From a bacterium (GTDB lineage: Bacteria > Bdellovibrionota_G > JALEGL01): DNA of 64,000 nucleotides. Positions 18,852-28,635 of this stretch are shown here, piece by piece; positions within the stretch are counted from its first letter, which is position 1, and every line of letters starts with the position of its first letter. The notes under the pieces are model-generated. The model made no database searches. It had not been told where the DNA came from and saw nothing but the letters and a program-made list of their open reading frames with translations. The DNA is taken from positions 124,001 through 188,000 of the forward strand of contig JALEGL010000008.1 of the NCBI GenBank assembly GCA_022763185.1, read 5' to 3'. The position numbers and the translations under genes were made by a program.

Positions 18852-20558
18852 GTGAGTCAACGACTAGGCGAGCTATTATTAAGAAAAAATGTTATCTCTG
18901 GACAACAGCTGCAAAAAGCATTGGATGTTCAGAGAAAGTCCGGTGTGAAGCTGGGAACGGCATTGACAAGCTTAGGCTATTTAGAAGAAGATCAGATTAC
19001 CGATCTCTTGTCTGAACAGTACGGAGTAAAATCAATTGACTTAGACGGTATGGATATCCCCAAAGATGTTTACTTGTCGGTTTCTCAAGAAATAGCACTA
19101 AAGTACTTATTGATTCCTGTTGAAAAAAAGGGACCTTCTTTAGTTGTGGCTATGGCAGACCCATCCAATATTTTAGCCTTAGATGAGTTAAAGTTTCTTA
19201 CCAGCTATAAAATAGAAGCTGTGGTTGCTTCTGAACAATCGATAAAAAACGCTATTCAAAAACATTACAATAGAGAAGAGGATTTTGAAGATATTTTTCG
19301 TGACCTTGAAGGGGATGTCGATGACATAGAGCTCATTGAGCAGGATGAAGATGACGAAAATTCAGATTTGGCTGAGGCCGAAGAAGCGCCCATTGTAAAA
19401 TTTTGTAATATGATTCTGACAGATGCAGCAAAAAAAGGGGCATCTGATATTCATATTGAGCCCTATGAAAAAAGTTTTCGGATTCGTTTTCGAGTTGATG
19501 GTGTGTTGCTTGAAGTGATGAAGCCACCGCTTAAGTTAAAGAATGCAATTGTATCGCGTCTAAAAATTATGAGTAAGCTTGATATTGCTGAAAAGCGATT
19601 GCCACAGGATGGTCGTATCAAGTTGATCATGAAAAATAAAAAAGAAATGGATTATCGTGTTTCTGTCTTACCTACCTTGTTTGGTGAAAAGGTTGTATTG
19701 CGTCTATTGGATAAGTCAAACTTACAGTTGGATATGACCAAGTTAGGCTTTGAAAGTAAAGCGCTATCTGACTTTCAAGGTGCCATTCATAAGCCTTTTG
19801 GTATGGTTTTGGTTACCGGTCCAACAGGTTCTGGTAAAACAACAACTTTGTATTCTGCTTTATCTGAGTTAAACAAAACAACTGAAAACATTTCCACAGC
19901 CGAAGATCCTGTTGAGTTCAACCTTGATGGAATTAACCAGGTGCAAATGCATGAAGATATAGGCTTAAATTTTGCTTCCGCTCTAAGGTCTTTCTTGCGT
20001 CAGGATCCAGATATTATCATGGTGGGGGAGATCAGGGACTTCGAAACTGCTGAGATATCGGTTAAGGCAGCGCTTACCGGTCACTTGGTTTTATCAACAC
20101 TTCACACCAATGATGCACCTTCAACAGTGAACAGATTATTGAATATGGGGATTGAGCCGTTTTTGGTTGCCTCTTCAGTGAATGCCATACTTGCACAGCG
20201 TTTGGCTCGCAGAATTTGTGGGACATGCACGACTGAAAATCCTGAAGAGGATAAAAAAGCAATGATAGATGCTGGAATTAAAGAGGATGAGCTCAATGAT
20301 TTCATACCCATGAAAGGCGCTGGCTGCGATGAATGTAATGATACAGGTTATCGTGGTCGTGTAGCGATCTATGAAGTGATGCCTATTGGAGATGAGTTAA
20401 AAGAGTTTATTTTAAATGGAGCAGCAACATCAGAAATAAAAAAGGAAGCCATGCGTTTGGGCATGAAGTCGATGCGTCAATCGGCGCTAACCAAATTTAA
20501 AGAAGGTGTAACCACCATTGAAGAAGTATTGAGGGTGTCGGTAGCCGATGCTTTGTAA
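18852..20558 (+). CDS. pilB: Type IV pilus assembly ATPase PilB
   Basis: PilB is the cytoplasmic hexameric motor that drives pilus extension. An N-terminal MshE/PilB-like domain precedes the secretion ATPase, with Walker A GPTGSGKT at about 323-330, an Asp box and a Walker B. The C-terminal zinc site shows as CGTC...CDEC. I chose GTG 18852 rather than ATG 18846 because AAAAAGG abuts the ATG but lies an ideal 6 nt before the GTG; the product then has 568 residues. It opens a locus in Myxococcus order, and pilT follows 39 nt later. Confidence 0.95.
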   Translation: MSQRLGELLLRKNVISGQQLQKALDVQRKSGVKLGTALTSLGYLEEDQITDLLSEQYGVKSIDLDGMDIPKDVYLSVSQEIALKYLLIPVEKKGPSLVVAMADPSNILALDELKFLTSYKIEAVVASEQSIKNAIQKHYNREEDFEDIFRDLEGDVDDIELIEQDEDDENSDLAEAEEAPIVKFCNMILTDAAKKGASDIHIEPYEKSFRIRFRVDGVLLEVMKPPLKLKNAIVSRLKIMSKLDIAEKRLPQDGRIKLIMKNKKEMDYRVSVLPTLFGEKVVLRLLDKSNLQLDMTKLGFESKALSDFQGAIHKPFGMVLVTGPTGSGKTTTLYSALSELNKTTENISTAEDPVEFNLDGINQVQMHEDIGLNFASALRSFLRQDPDIIMVGEIRDFETAEISVKAALTGHLVLSTLHTNDAPSTVNRLLNMGIEPFLVASSVNAILAQRLARRICGTCTTENPEEDKKAMIDAGIKEDELNDFIPMKGAGCDECNDTGYRGRVAIYEVMPIGDELKEFILNGAATSEIKKEAMRLGMKSMRQSALTKFKEGVTTIEEVLRVSVADAL

Positions 20559-20597
20559 ACAATAAGTTAGAAAGTATGAAGTAGAGGTTTTATAATT

Positions 20598-21761
20598 ATG
20601 TTTGGATTGCATGACTTATTAAAAGAAATGTTAAAAAGAGGGTCGAGTGATCTACATGTCACAGCAGGTTGCCCACCCAAAATAAGAACAGATGGTCATG
20701 TTACCAACTTAGGTAAAGTGTCTTTAACCCCTCAAGACACCAAAAGAATTTGTTATTCAGTATTAACCGATGCACAAAAACATCAATTCGAGGAAAATAA
20801 CGAGCTTGATTTGTCTTTTGGGGTAAAAGGCTTGGCTCGTTTCCGTGCCAATATCTATATACAAAAAGGGGCAGTCGCTGGAGCATTTAGAAAAATTCCT
20901 TTTGAAATTTTGCCTTTGGATGTCTTGGGCTTGCCTAAGTCTGTCGTAGACCTTACTTTAAAACCCAGAGGATTGATTTTGGTGACCGGGCCAACCGGGT
21001 CAGGTAAGTCGACAACCCTGGCATCAATGATTGATAAAATCAATACAGATAGAAAAGAGCACATCCTTACCATTGAGGACCCCATAGAGTTTATTCATAA
21101 CCACAAAAATTGTGTGGTTAACCAAAGAGAAATTCATTCTGACACCTTAAGTTTTAAAAATGCGCTAAAGTCTGTATTAAGACAAGACCCTGATGTTGTT
21201 TTAGTCGGAGAGTTAAGAGATTTAGAAACCATAGAAGCAGCTCTCACAATTGCTGAAACGGGTCACGTTGTTTTTGCAACCTTACATACCAACTCAGCGG
21301 CACAGACAATTAATAGGATCATTGATGTTTTTCCTGCACATCAGCAGCAGCAAATCAGGGCTCAATTATCATTTGTTTTAGAAGGGGTTATTTCTCAAAT
21401 ATTGGTTCCCAAAGCATCCGGGACAGGGAGGGTTTTAGCAGCAGAAGTTTTAATTCCAACGCCAGCTGTGAGAAATCTCATAAGAGAAGATAAAGTCCAC
21501 CAGATTTATTCTCAAATGCAGGTGGGGCAGGCAAAGTTTGGTATGCAAACTTTAAATCAGGCTTTAGCGAACTATGCAATTAAGCGTGTGATCACTATGA
21601 ACGAAGCTTTGCGGCGTTCATCTGATCCAGATGAGCTACAGAAAGTCATTGAAGATACTGTTGGAAAACAAGGCTCTAATAATCCAATGTCTAAAAATAA
21701 TGGTAAAGATGTTTTGGGTCGAGAGCTTAAAGATATCGTCAATACTATTAAAAAAAACTGA
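20598..21761 (+). CDS. pilT: Type IV pilus retraction ATPase PilT
   Basis: PilT powers pilus retraction and so twitching or gliding movement. Walker A GPTGSGKST, the Walker B region and the PilT-specific motif AVRNLIRE (usually AIRNLIRE), needed for retraction, are all present in 387 residues. The tail after the ATPase core is somewhat extended and polar. AGAGG lies about 12 nt before the ATG. A dedicated retraction motor means the pilus is meant to be dynamic, not a fixed adhesin or a pseudopilus. Confidence 0.96.
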   Translation: MFGLHDLLKEMLKRGSSDLHVTAGCPPKIRTDGHVTNLGKVSLTPQDTKRICYSVLTDAQKHQFEENNELDLSFGVKGLARFRANIYIQKGAVAGAFRKIPFEILPLDVLGLPKSVVDLTLKPRGLILVTGPTGSGKSTTLASMIDKINTDRKEHILTIEDPIEFIHNHKNCVVNQREIHSDTLSFKNALKSVLRQDPDVVLVGELRDLETIEAALTIAETGHVVFATLHTNSAAQTINRIIDVFPAHQQQQIRAQLSFVLEGVISQILVPKASGTGRVLAAEVLIPTPAVRNLIREDKVHQIYSQMQVGQAKFGMQTLNQALANYAIKRVITMNEALRRSSDPDELQKVIEDTVGKQGSNNPMSKNNGKDVLGRELKDIVNTIKKN

Positions 21762-21786
21762 CATGAAAAAGGTGGTACAATAAATT

Positions 21787-23001
21787 ATGGCAGTTTATGT
21801 TTGGGAAGGTTTAACGCAGCAAGGTGTTATAAAAAAAGGAACGCGCAAAGCGAAAAATCAGCGTGAAGTTGTGCAGTGGTTAAACCGACAAAGGATTAGA
21901 CCAAAAAAAATAACGCAACAAAAAAAAGATTTTGCAAAAGCCTTTAATAGTTTTTTTAGTCCAAAAGTAAAGTTAAAGGACGTCACCATTTTTTGTCGTC
22001 AATTTGCAACCATGATTGATGCAGGCTTGCCGCTGGTGCAAGGTTTGGATATTCTTGCCAGTCAACAAGAAAACCCTACATTTAAGCGAATACTCACAGA
22101 AATTAAACAAGAAGTTGAAGGCGGTTCAACCTTTGCTGAGGCCTTGTCTAAACATCCTGCAGCATTTGATGACCTTTTTGTTAACCTGGTTGCCGCAGGT
22201 GAAGTGGGTGGTATTTTAGATACTATTTTTAACCGATTATCCGTTTATATGGAAAAAGCAGTAGGTTTGCGCAAAAAAATAAAAGGGGCAATGTTTTATC
22301 CTATTGCAGTTTTGTGCGCAGCAGCAGTTGTTATTGCTATATTATTAACCAAGGTTATTCCAGTGTTTGAAAATATGTTTAAAGACTTTGGTAACGCTGA
22401 ACTGCCTGCTCCTACACAAGTTGTTATTAATATCTCTCATGCATTTCAAAATAACTTTTTGTTTATTGTCGTTGGGATAGGGCTTGTTGTTTATCTTTGG
22501 AAATTATTTTATAGATCAGAAAAAGGGCGAGCAATATTTGATCGATACATTTTAAAAGCACCCGTGTTTGGCGACCTAATAAGGAAAGTAGCCGTTGCCC
22601 GTTTTACTAGAACCATGGCAACTATGCTTTCAAGCGGTGTACCTATTGTTGATGCCTTGGAAATTGTTCGTAAAACCGCTGGTAATAAGACCATAGAAGA
22701 TGCTATTAGTCGGGTTAAGGATTCTATCAGTGAAGGAAATACGATGACAGAGCCTTTATCTAAAGCGGGTGTTTTTCCTTCCATGGTTTGTCAAATGATC
22801 GGTGTGGGTGAAGCTACAGGTGCGATGGACACCATGCTCAATAAAATTGCTGATTTTTATGAAGAAGAGGTCGATACTTCTGTTGAAGCTTTAACATCTT
22901 TAATGGAGCCAGTGATGATGGTTTTTTTAGGGGGCATCATTGGTGGTTTAGTTATTGCTATGTACATGCCCGTGTTTGAAATGGCCGGGAATATTGCATA
23001 A
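21787..23001 (+). CDS. pilC: Type IV pilus inner-membrane platform protein PilC
   Basis: PilC is the polytopic inner-membrane protein on which PilB and PilT act. Two GspF domains are seen, the first starting near FCRQFATMIDAGLPLVQGL and the second near FTRTMATMLSSGVPIVDAL. Three hydrophobic helices lie at about 170-192, 220-238 and near the C-terminus (PVMMVFLGGIIGGLVIAMY). The 404 residues are typical. It sits 25 nt after pilT in the same operon. Confidence 0.96.
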   Translation: MAVYVWEGLTQQGVIKKGTRKAKNQREVVQWLNRQRIRPKKITQQKKDFAKAFNSFFSPKVKLKDVTIFCRQFATMIDAGLPLVQGLDILASQQENPTFKRILTEIKQEVEGGSTFAEALSKHPAAFDDLFVNLVAAGEVGGILDTIFNRLSVYMEKAVGLRKKIKGAMFYPIAVLCAAAVVIAILLTKVIPVFENMFKDFGNAELPAPTQVVINISHAFQNNFLFIVVGIGLVVYLWKLFYRSEKGRAIFDRYILKAPVFGDLIRKVAVARFTRTMATMLSSGVPIVDALEIVRKTAGNKTIEDAISRVKDSISEGNTMTEPLSKAGVFPSMVCQMIGVGEATGAMDTMLNKIADFYEEEVDTSVEALTSLMEPVMMVFLGGIIGGLVIAMYMPVFEMAGNIA

Positions 23002-23022
23002 ATTAACATCATCCTTTAAAGA

Positions 23023-24321
23023 ATGATTGTGAACAATCATATGCAATATGAAAATGAAGATAGTCTAAAGAAAATAAAGGTTTTTTCTTTTGCCAGAGTT
23101 CTTATTGCATTTACCTTGTGCTTCTTTACCTTTGTATTTGAACCCATGTCAGAAGACTTTGTTTGGAGTGGTGAATTTACCTTTACCGTGGTTATAACAG
23201 GTCTCAATCTGTGCTTTGCCATTGGTTACTTTTTAGTCCATAGAATATTTTATGAGTTTAATGAATATTTATTTATTTTTATCCAACTCACAACAGATGC
23301 TATTTTTACCACACTCTTTGTTTACTTGTCTGGTATAGAGTTGATTTATTTTTTAAATATTGTCAATGCATCTTTCTTGCTGTTTAGATTGGGAGCTTTT
23401 TTCTCGGCTACCTTAAGTTCTTTATTTTATGTTTTTTTAGTCTATGCGTTAATCACTCAACAGATAGACCCTATACTACCAAAAGTTTGGCAAGCCATTA
23501 TGTGGAATAAAACATTTGCCATTCAATCGGTTTTGATCCAGGTGGCCTTATTTTTTGGAGTGGCTTGGTTTTTTACCAAGATTGCTTACCGTTTTGACTC
23601 TGAAGAAAAAAGATTGAAGCAAAATAACATCGATTTACAGAAAAAAGCCAAAAGAGCTCAGCAGTTGGCCAGTATTGGAGAAATGACTGCACGCATAGCT
23701 CATGAAATTAGAAATCCTCTAACCTCAATTTTTGGCACCATGCAGTTATTGCAAAAAGAGCATAAAAACCACCCTCAGTATAAAAAATTAATAGATATTA
23801 CATTAAAAGAAACCGATCGTTTAAATTTTTTACTAGAAGAACTATTGGATTTTGCAAAACCCAGATCGCAAGAAAAGGTAAAATTTTCTCTTACAGAACT
23901 CTTAGAAAATATTTTAAAATTATTAAAAAAAGAAAAAAAAGGTGTTTTTTTACGTTCTGAAATATCAAAAAATATTAATGTTGTGGGTAATGAGCAGCAG
24001 CTGAGTCAAGTGATATGGAACTTGATTAGAAATGCACAAGAAGCGACTGGCAGCAAAGGTACGATAGAAATCAACTTGAAAAAAGAGCAAAGAAATGTGA
24101 TTTTAAGCATTGAAGATGATGGTCCAGGAATTAGTGATGAAATAAAAATTAAAATGTTTGATCCGTTTTATACAACAAAAACCAAAGGGTCTGGTTTGGG
24201 CTTGGCCATTGTAGAAAGATTTATTGCTGATCATCAAGGCTATATTGTGGTAGAGTCTGAGAAGGGAAATGGAACTCAATTTAAAATATATTTACCACTT
24301 GATATCCAGAGCAATATATAG
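23023..24321 (+). CDS. pilS: Sensor histidine kinase PilS
   Basis: Six transmembrane helices (between about 18 and 188) are followed by a cytoplasmic kinase core. His227 in AHEIRNPLTS is the phosphorylated histidine. The ATPase lid motifs are N-box NLIRNAQEA, G1 EDDGPGI, F-box FDPFYTTK and G2 GSGLGLAI. In the known PilS-PilR system the sensor reads pilin in the membrane and adjusts pilA transcription. Position between pilC and pilR supports the name. The start could be ATG 23023 or GTG 23029; AAAGA lies close to both. Confidence 0.92.
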   Translation: MIVNNHMQYENEDSLKKIKVFSFARVLIAFTLCFFTFVFEPMSEDFVWSGEFTFTVVITGLNLCFAIGYFLVHRIFYEFNEYLFIFIQLTTDAIFTTLFVYLSGIELIYFLNIVNASFLLFRLGAFFSATLSSLFYVFLVYALITQQIDPILPKVWQAIMWNKTFAIQSVLIQVALFFGVAWFFTKIAYRFDSEEKRLKQNNIDLQKKAKRAQQLASIGEMTARIAHEIRNPLTSIFGTMQLLQKEHKNHPQYKKLIDITLKETDRLNFLLEELLDFAKPRSQEKVKFSLTELLENILKLLKKEKKGVFLRSEISKNINVVGNEQQLSQVIWNLIRNAQEATGSKGTIEINLKKEQRNVILSIEDDGPGISDEIKIKMFDPFYTTKTKGSGLGLAIVERFIADHQGYIVVESEKGNGTQFKIYLPLDIQSNI

Positions 24322-24338
24322 TTTTTTTAAGAGTGAGA

Positions 24339-25736
24339 ATGTCAATAAAAAGTAAAATAGTAGTTATAGATGATGAAAAAAGTATTCGAGATTTTTTAGA
24401 AATCTTACTGGTTCAAGAAGGTTTTGATGTATTGACCATTGATCCTGAGCCAGAGGCATTAAAAAAACTAAAGGACGAAAACTTTGACTTGTTAATTACT
24501 GATTTATCTATGCCACACTTTACAGGTATGGATGTTTTAAATTTTGTTCAAAAACATCACCCAAAAAAACCCGTTATTATTATAACCGCCTATGGTTCTC
24601 CAGAGTCTGCGGTTGAGGCCATGAAAATAGGTGCTTTTGATTATGTGTTAAAACCGTTTAATGTTGATGAGATGCGTTTGAAAATTAGAAATGCATTGGA
24701 TCAAAGTCATCTTCTTGATGAGGTTAAGCAGCTTAAAACACAAGTTGAAGCTTCAAATTTTATGGATGAATCTTCAGTTGGAAGAAATGAAAAAATGCAA
24801 AAAGTTTTTGCAAGCATCAAACAAATTGCGCCAACGCATACCAATGTCTTGATCTTTGGTGAAAGTGGAACAGGCAAAGAGTTGTGCGCTAGAGCTGTAC
24901 ATAGATATTCAGATCGGGCAAAACAAGCTTTTGTAACAATAAACTGTGGTGCAATTCCAGAGAACTTGATTGAAAGCGAGTTATTTGGTCACAAAAAAGG
25001 AGCTTTTACAGGAGCGGATAAAGACAAGAAAGGTTTGTTTGAGTTAGCGCATCAAGGAACTTTGTTTTTGGACGAAGTGGGTGAGTTGCCTTTGATGACT
25101 CAAGTCAAGTTATTGCGTGTTTTGCAGGAAGGGCAAATAAGACCTGTTGGCTCTGAAAGTGTTCAAGATATTGATGTGAGAATTGTAGCAGCGACCAATG
25201 TTGACTTAAAGCAAGCAGTAAAAGACGGTAAATTTAGAGAAGATTTATTTTACAGACTTGACGTTATTTCTTTTGAACTGCCACCTTTAAGAGAAAGAAA
25301 AGATGATATTCCTAAACTTTTGGAGCACTTTGTAAAGAAACACTCCGCATTGAACAAGAAAAAAGAAAAACGTTTCTCAAACGCTGCAATACAAGCTTTA
25401 TTGAAGTATGATTACCCTGGCAATATTCGAGAGTTGCAAAATATAGTCATGCGCTTGGTGGCTGTTTATCAAGAAGAAGAAATAGATGTCCATCATCTTC
25501 CTGATACCGTTAAGGGACAAGGGAGTGGCAATATAGGTTTAGACTCGGCACAATTAGATCTTCCAGAACAAGGCATATCATTGGATGACATAATGGATGG
25601 CTATGAAAAACGATGGTTGGAGCAAGCATTGGAAAAATCTAAAGGGGTTAAAAAGCATGCAGCTAAACTCTTAAACATAAGTTTTAGATCGATGCGTTAT
25701 CGCTTAAAAAAACATGACCTCGCGGACGATGATTAA
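24339..25736 (+). CDS. pilR: Sigma-54-dependent response regulator PilR
   Basis: The receiver domain keeps its acidic pair (Asp11, Asp12), phospho-acceptor Asp55 (LITDLSMP) and a conserved Lys (LKPF). The central AAA+ domain has GESGTGKE and the sigma-54 contact loop GAFTGADK. A Fis-type helix-turn-helix ends the protein (465 residues). ATG 24339 is preferred because AAGAG sits 5 nt upstream; GTG 24333 is an alternative. It should activate the sigma-54 promoter found before pilA at 26051-26066. Gene order and cognate promoter both support the assignment. Confidence 0.94.
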   Translation: MSIKSKIVVIDDEKSIRDFLEILLVQEGFDVLTIDPEPEALKKLKDENFDLLITDLSMPHFTGMDVLNFVQKHHPKKPVIIITAYGSPESAVEAMKIGAFDYVLKPFNVDEMRLKIRNALDQSHLLDEVKQLKTQVEASNFMDESSVGRNEKMQKVFASIKQIAPTHTNVLIFGESGTGKELCARAVHRYSDRAKQAFVTINCGAIPENLIESELFGHKKGAFTGADKDKKGLFELAHQGTLFLDEVGELPLMTQVKLLRVLQEGQIRPVGSESVQDIDVRIVAATNVDLKQAVKDGKFREDLFYRLDVISFELPPLRERKDDIPKLLEHFVKKHSALNKKKEKRFSNAAIQALLKYDYPGNIRELQNIVMRLVAVYQEEEIDVHHLPDTVKGQGSGNIGLDSAQLDLPEQGISLDDIMDGYEKRWLEQALEKSKGVKKHAAKLLNISFRSMRYRLKKHDLADDD

Positions 25737-25941
25737 TGTTAATGGTAAAGTGTTTTAATTATGTTCCAAAAGAGACAAAAGCAATTTCTATCCAATCAGG
25801 CAGTAGCTAGGTAAAGTCAAGTAAAGCAAACTTAGCTGCACACAAAATCAGTTTTTTCTCTTAAGTCAGTCCTCACGAGGTAAACTTAAACTACTAAAAT
25901 AAAGTCTATAGTTTTTTAACTGGAAGATAGAACCTTTTTAG

Positions 25942-25999
25942 CGACAAAAAATGTCATGAAAGACAATTTTTGACCGACAAAAAACGTCACTTATTGACA
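25942..25999 (+). promoter_or_regulatory. Repeated GACA/GTC sites upstream of pilA, probable PilR binding region
   Basis: Two near-identical 16-bp imperfect palindromes, CGACAAAAAATGTCAT (25942-25957) and CGACAAAAAACGTCAC (25975-25990), lie 33 bp apart, about three helical turns. Further GACA half-sites are at 25962-25965 and 25996-25999. They end about 50 bp before the sigma-54 promoter, a typical place for an enhancer-binding activator. The 420-nt gap between pilR and pilA holds no gene. Confidence 0.6.
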
Positions 26000-26050
26000 A
26001 ATAGGGAAGTATTTTTTTTTAAGCTATTGAAAATAAAGGTTTTTCGTTTT

Positions 26051-26066
26051 TGGCATAGGGTTTGCT
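26051..26066 (+). promoter_or_regulatory. Sigma-54 (-24/-12) promoter of pilA
   Basis: TGGCATAGGGTTTGCT fits the sigma-54 consensus: GG at 26052-26053 and GC at 26064-26065 separated by exactly 10 nt, with TGGCA and TTTGCT flanks. Transcription would start near 26077, giving an 80-nt leader before pilA. Two sigma-54 activator genes are in the same locus. Confidence 0.8.
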
Positions 26067-26156
26067 TTAAGTATGGCTGTCCTAGCTTTTAAGAGGTTTA
26101 AAAGCATTAAAAAACTGGTAGAGCTTGCGCTTTACCCAAACATTTAAGGAGAATAA

Positions 26157-26675
26157 ATGTTAAAAAAATTTAAAAATGAAAAAGGCTTTACGCTTGTTGA
26201 GTTGATGATTGTTGTTGCAATTATCGGTATTTTGGCGGCTGTTGCAATTCCAGCTTTCATGAAATACATTAAAAAATCAAAAACTGCAGAGTTCCCACTT
26301 GTGATGAACAAAATTTACCAAGGTGAATTGGTTTATTTCATGACGCCTCAGGTGACTCAAGCCGGTGCTGTACAAGACAATCAGTTCTTGACATGTGCAT
26401 CAACACCAGCTTTAGCAAGCATTGGTTCTGTTAAAACATCTCCAGACTTTACATCAAGCAACTGGCCTCAGTTGAATATTCAGGTTGAAGGTCCAGTTTA
26501 TGCTTCTTACAGTGTTCTGGCATCAGGCACAAACGCAAGTTCAGCGATGTCAATCACCGCTACTTATGACTTAGATGGTGATAGCAATACAGCATTTAAA
26601 CAGTTGGTTGCATCAATCGACGCTAACGGTGAAGTTTCTCGCGGTGCAGACTTCTACGATGGTGGTGCAGATTAA
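26157..26675 (+). CDS. pilA: Major type IV pilin PilA
   Basis: Type IVa pilin of 172 residues. A short basic leader ends in Gly10, with PilD cleavage before Phe11 (KG/FTLVELM) and the conserved Glu at mature position 5. The hydrophobic N-terminal helix [16 protein letters not shown] follows. The globular part is rich in Ser, Thr and Ala and has a single Cys, so it lacks the usual C-terminal disulfide loop. AAGGAG gives a strong ribosome site. The gene is preceded by a sigma-54 promoter and followed by a strong terminator, so it can be expressed alone at high level. Its codons look more optimised than those of its neighbours. Confidence 0.96.
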   Translation: MLKKFKNEKGFTLVELMIVVAIIGILAAVAIPAFMKYIKKSKTAEFPLVMNKIYQGELVYFMTPQVTQAGAVQDNQFLTCASTPALASIGSVKTSPDFTSSNWPQLNIQVEGPVYASYSVLASGTNASSAMSITATYDLDGDSNTAFKQLVASIDANGEVSRGADFYDGGAD

Positions 26676-26698
26676 TTTTTTAATCTAAATCAACACTT

Positions 26699-26733
26699 AA
26701 AAAGTGCGCTTTTTTAAAGCGCACTTTTTTTTT
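26699..26733 (+). terminator. Rho-independent terminator after pilA
   Basis: GTGCGCTTT and AAAGCGCAC form a 9-bp stem with a TTT loop, flanked by A and T runs and followed by nine T. It separates abundant pilA mRNA from the pilG-pilH-pilI genes. Confidence 0.92.
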
Positions 26734-26799
26734 GCATTTTTCTTAGTATCTTGGCTTGAAAAATTGCACTTTTAGAATTTGCCTATAAAATCACATCTA

Positions 26800-27681
26800 A
26801 TGCTAAAAAAGATTTTGCAGGCAAGCTTACTTGGGGTTTTACTATGCTTTGTTTACATAGAACATGGAAAACTGAGCTATTACCTTGAAGACCAACTTCC
26901 AGTTGAAAAGCACATCTATTTACCCAAATCAAATCTTATCAAGCCCCTTTTGTTGGGGCATGAAAGCGTCGGTGCCGATTTGGTTTGGATACGTTCTCTT
27001 GGATATTTTGCTGATCTTATGAATTTTAATCAAGGCAAACAAAGTTACCTTGAAGCTTTAATTAACTTTGCTACAGATTTAGACCCTCGTTTTGAAAAAG
27101 TATACATATGGGCAGGAGCAGTAACCATTTATAATTCTGGTTTGATCACAGAAGATAAAATTAGAGCCAGCAACAGAATTTTAGAAAAAGGTTGGAAGTA
27201 CATACAGAATGATATTGAAGGATGGAAGCACCACCCAGATTATTGGATGATTCCACAAATGATAGGCTTTAACTATGCCGTTGAACTCAAAGATAAAGAA
27301 AAGGGAGCGCCATTTATTGAGTCATTGGCCAATATGCCCAATGTACCCGAGCATTTTAAGACCTGGTCTGCCAATTTGTATAGTAAAACAGGCAAAAATG
27401 AAGAAAGTGTACGCTTGATGGAGACTTTGTTTGCCATTGAAAGTTTAAAGACACAGTTGGGTACGGTCAGTGACCAAAACGCTAAACGACAAATTGAAAG
27501 TAAGCTGCGTTATTATCATGCCCAGGTTGAAAACAACCAAGAAGATTTAGATAAAAGACTAAGAGATTTAAGAGAAAAAATTGAAATTTATAAGCGTGAT
27601 TGGCTTGAGCTTATGCCTTTTGTAGACTTTGATTTTTATTTATTACTGCGTAATGCTAGTGAGAACGAGAAAATAATATAA
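26800..27681 (+). CDS. pilG: PilG-like membrane-anchored TPR-type protein
   Basis: An N-terminal membrane anchor (QASLLGVLLCFVYIE) is followed by a helical domain with TPR-like segments and a coiled-coil tail near 250-275 (LDKRLRDLREKIEIYK). I prefer ATG 26800; TTG 26779 would add 7 residues, and neither has a good ribosome site. The name comes mainly from position: in M. xanthus pilG lies between pilA and pilH, and PilGHI are required for pilus assembly. The segment GADLVWIRSLGYFAD is highly ordered and probably conserved. The molecular function is not established. Confidence 0.65.
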   Translation: MLKKILQASLLGVLLCFVYIEHGKLSYYLEDQLPVEKHIYLPKSNLIKPLLLGHESVGADLVWIRSLGYFADLMNFNQGKQSYLEALINFATDLDPRFEKVYIWAGAVTIYNSGLITEDKIRASNRILEKGWKYIQNDIEGWKHHPDYWMIPQMIGFNYAVELKDKEKGAPFIESLANMPNVPEHFKTWSANLYSKTGKNEESVRLMETLFAIESLKTQLGTVSDQNAKRQIESKLRYYHAQVENNQEDLDKRLRDLREKIEIYKRDWLELMPFVDFDFYLLLRNASENEKII

Positions 27682-27705
27682 GCAAAAAAAGTGGAAAACT
27701 GTATC

Positions 27706-28635
27706 ATGAGAGAAAAAATAATTGAGATAAATTCTGTTGGTAAAGCATTTAAAACTGATTTTTGGAAAAAGCCTATTGTTGCTTTGAAAGATGTAAGTTT
27801 TTCAATTGAAAAAGGGTCTTTATTTGGTCTGATTGGTCCCAATGGTGCTGGGAAAACAACTTTAATAAAAATATTGCTAGATTTGGTTAGACCTTCTTAC
27901 GGCAGTGTGAGCGTATTTGGGCAAGCTTGGACAGAGTCTAACATTAAGTCAAGAATTGGTTATCTGCCCGAGCAAACCTATTACTATGACTACTTAAAGC
28001 CAGAAGAGGTTTTAAAGTTATATGGTAAATTGTTTGGTTTAAGTAGCGCACAGATTGAACAAAAGAGTGTAGAGCTGCTTAAACTGGTTAATTTATATAC
28101 CCGGCGTGATAGAAAACTGTCACACTTTTCAAAAGGGATGTTACAAAGAATTGGTATTGCACAAGCTTTAATCAATGACCCAGAGTTGGTGATTATGGAT
28201 GAACCCATGAGCGGATTAGATCCTGTTGGTCGTAAAGAAGTCAGAGATATCATTTTGAATCTGAAAGATAAGGGTAAAACTGTTTTAATTGCATCTCACA
28301 TTTTAAGTGATGTGGAGGCTTTGTGTGATAATGTTGCAATTATTATTGATGGTCAATTAAGAGCTTCGGGCCCCATATCAGATATGGTTAATGCCAATGT
28401 CAAAAGAATTGATATGACGCTGCAAGGAAATCATGTCAGTTTATTTAAAGATAAAGAAAAGTACGGTGTTAGAAAGGTTGGTCAAGATACCATTGTTTCA
28501 CTGGCAAAAGAAGACTATTTAAATGCTGCATTAAATATTACCCAAAGTCACGATATTAATGTTTTGAGCGTTCATCGACATAAAGAAACCCTTGAGGATA
28601 TTTTTGTTGATCAGGTAAAGGAAGACGTAAAATGA
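27706..28635 (+). CDS. pilH: ABC transporter ATPase, PilH-like
   Basis: Complete ABC ATPase: Walker A GPNGAGKT, signature loop as LSHFSKGMLQ (SKGM instead of SGGQ), Walker B LVIMDEPMSGLD and switch His (ASH). A C-terminal regulatory region brings it to 310 residues. ATG 27706 is preferred; GTG 27691 is an alternative. It overlaps the next gene, the permease, by 4 nt (ATGA). Position after pilA-pilG matches pilH of M. xanthus. The altered signature motif is common in ABC-2 export ATPases. Confidence 0.85.
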   Translation: MREKIIEINSVGKAFKTDFWKKPIVALKDVSFSIEKGSLFGLIGPNGAGKTTLIKILLDLVRPSYGSVSVFGQAWTESNIKSRIGYLPEQTYYYDYLKPEEVLKLYGKLFGLSSAQIEQKSVELLKLVNLYTRRDRKLSHFSKGMLQRIGIAQALINDPELVIMDEPMSGLDPVGRKEVRDIILNLKDKGKTVLIASHILSDVEALCDNVAIIIDGQLRASGPISDMVNANVKRIDMTLQGNHVSLFKDKEKYGVRKVGQDTIVSLAKEDYLNAALNITQSHDINVLSVHRHKETLEDIFVDQVKEDVK

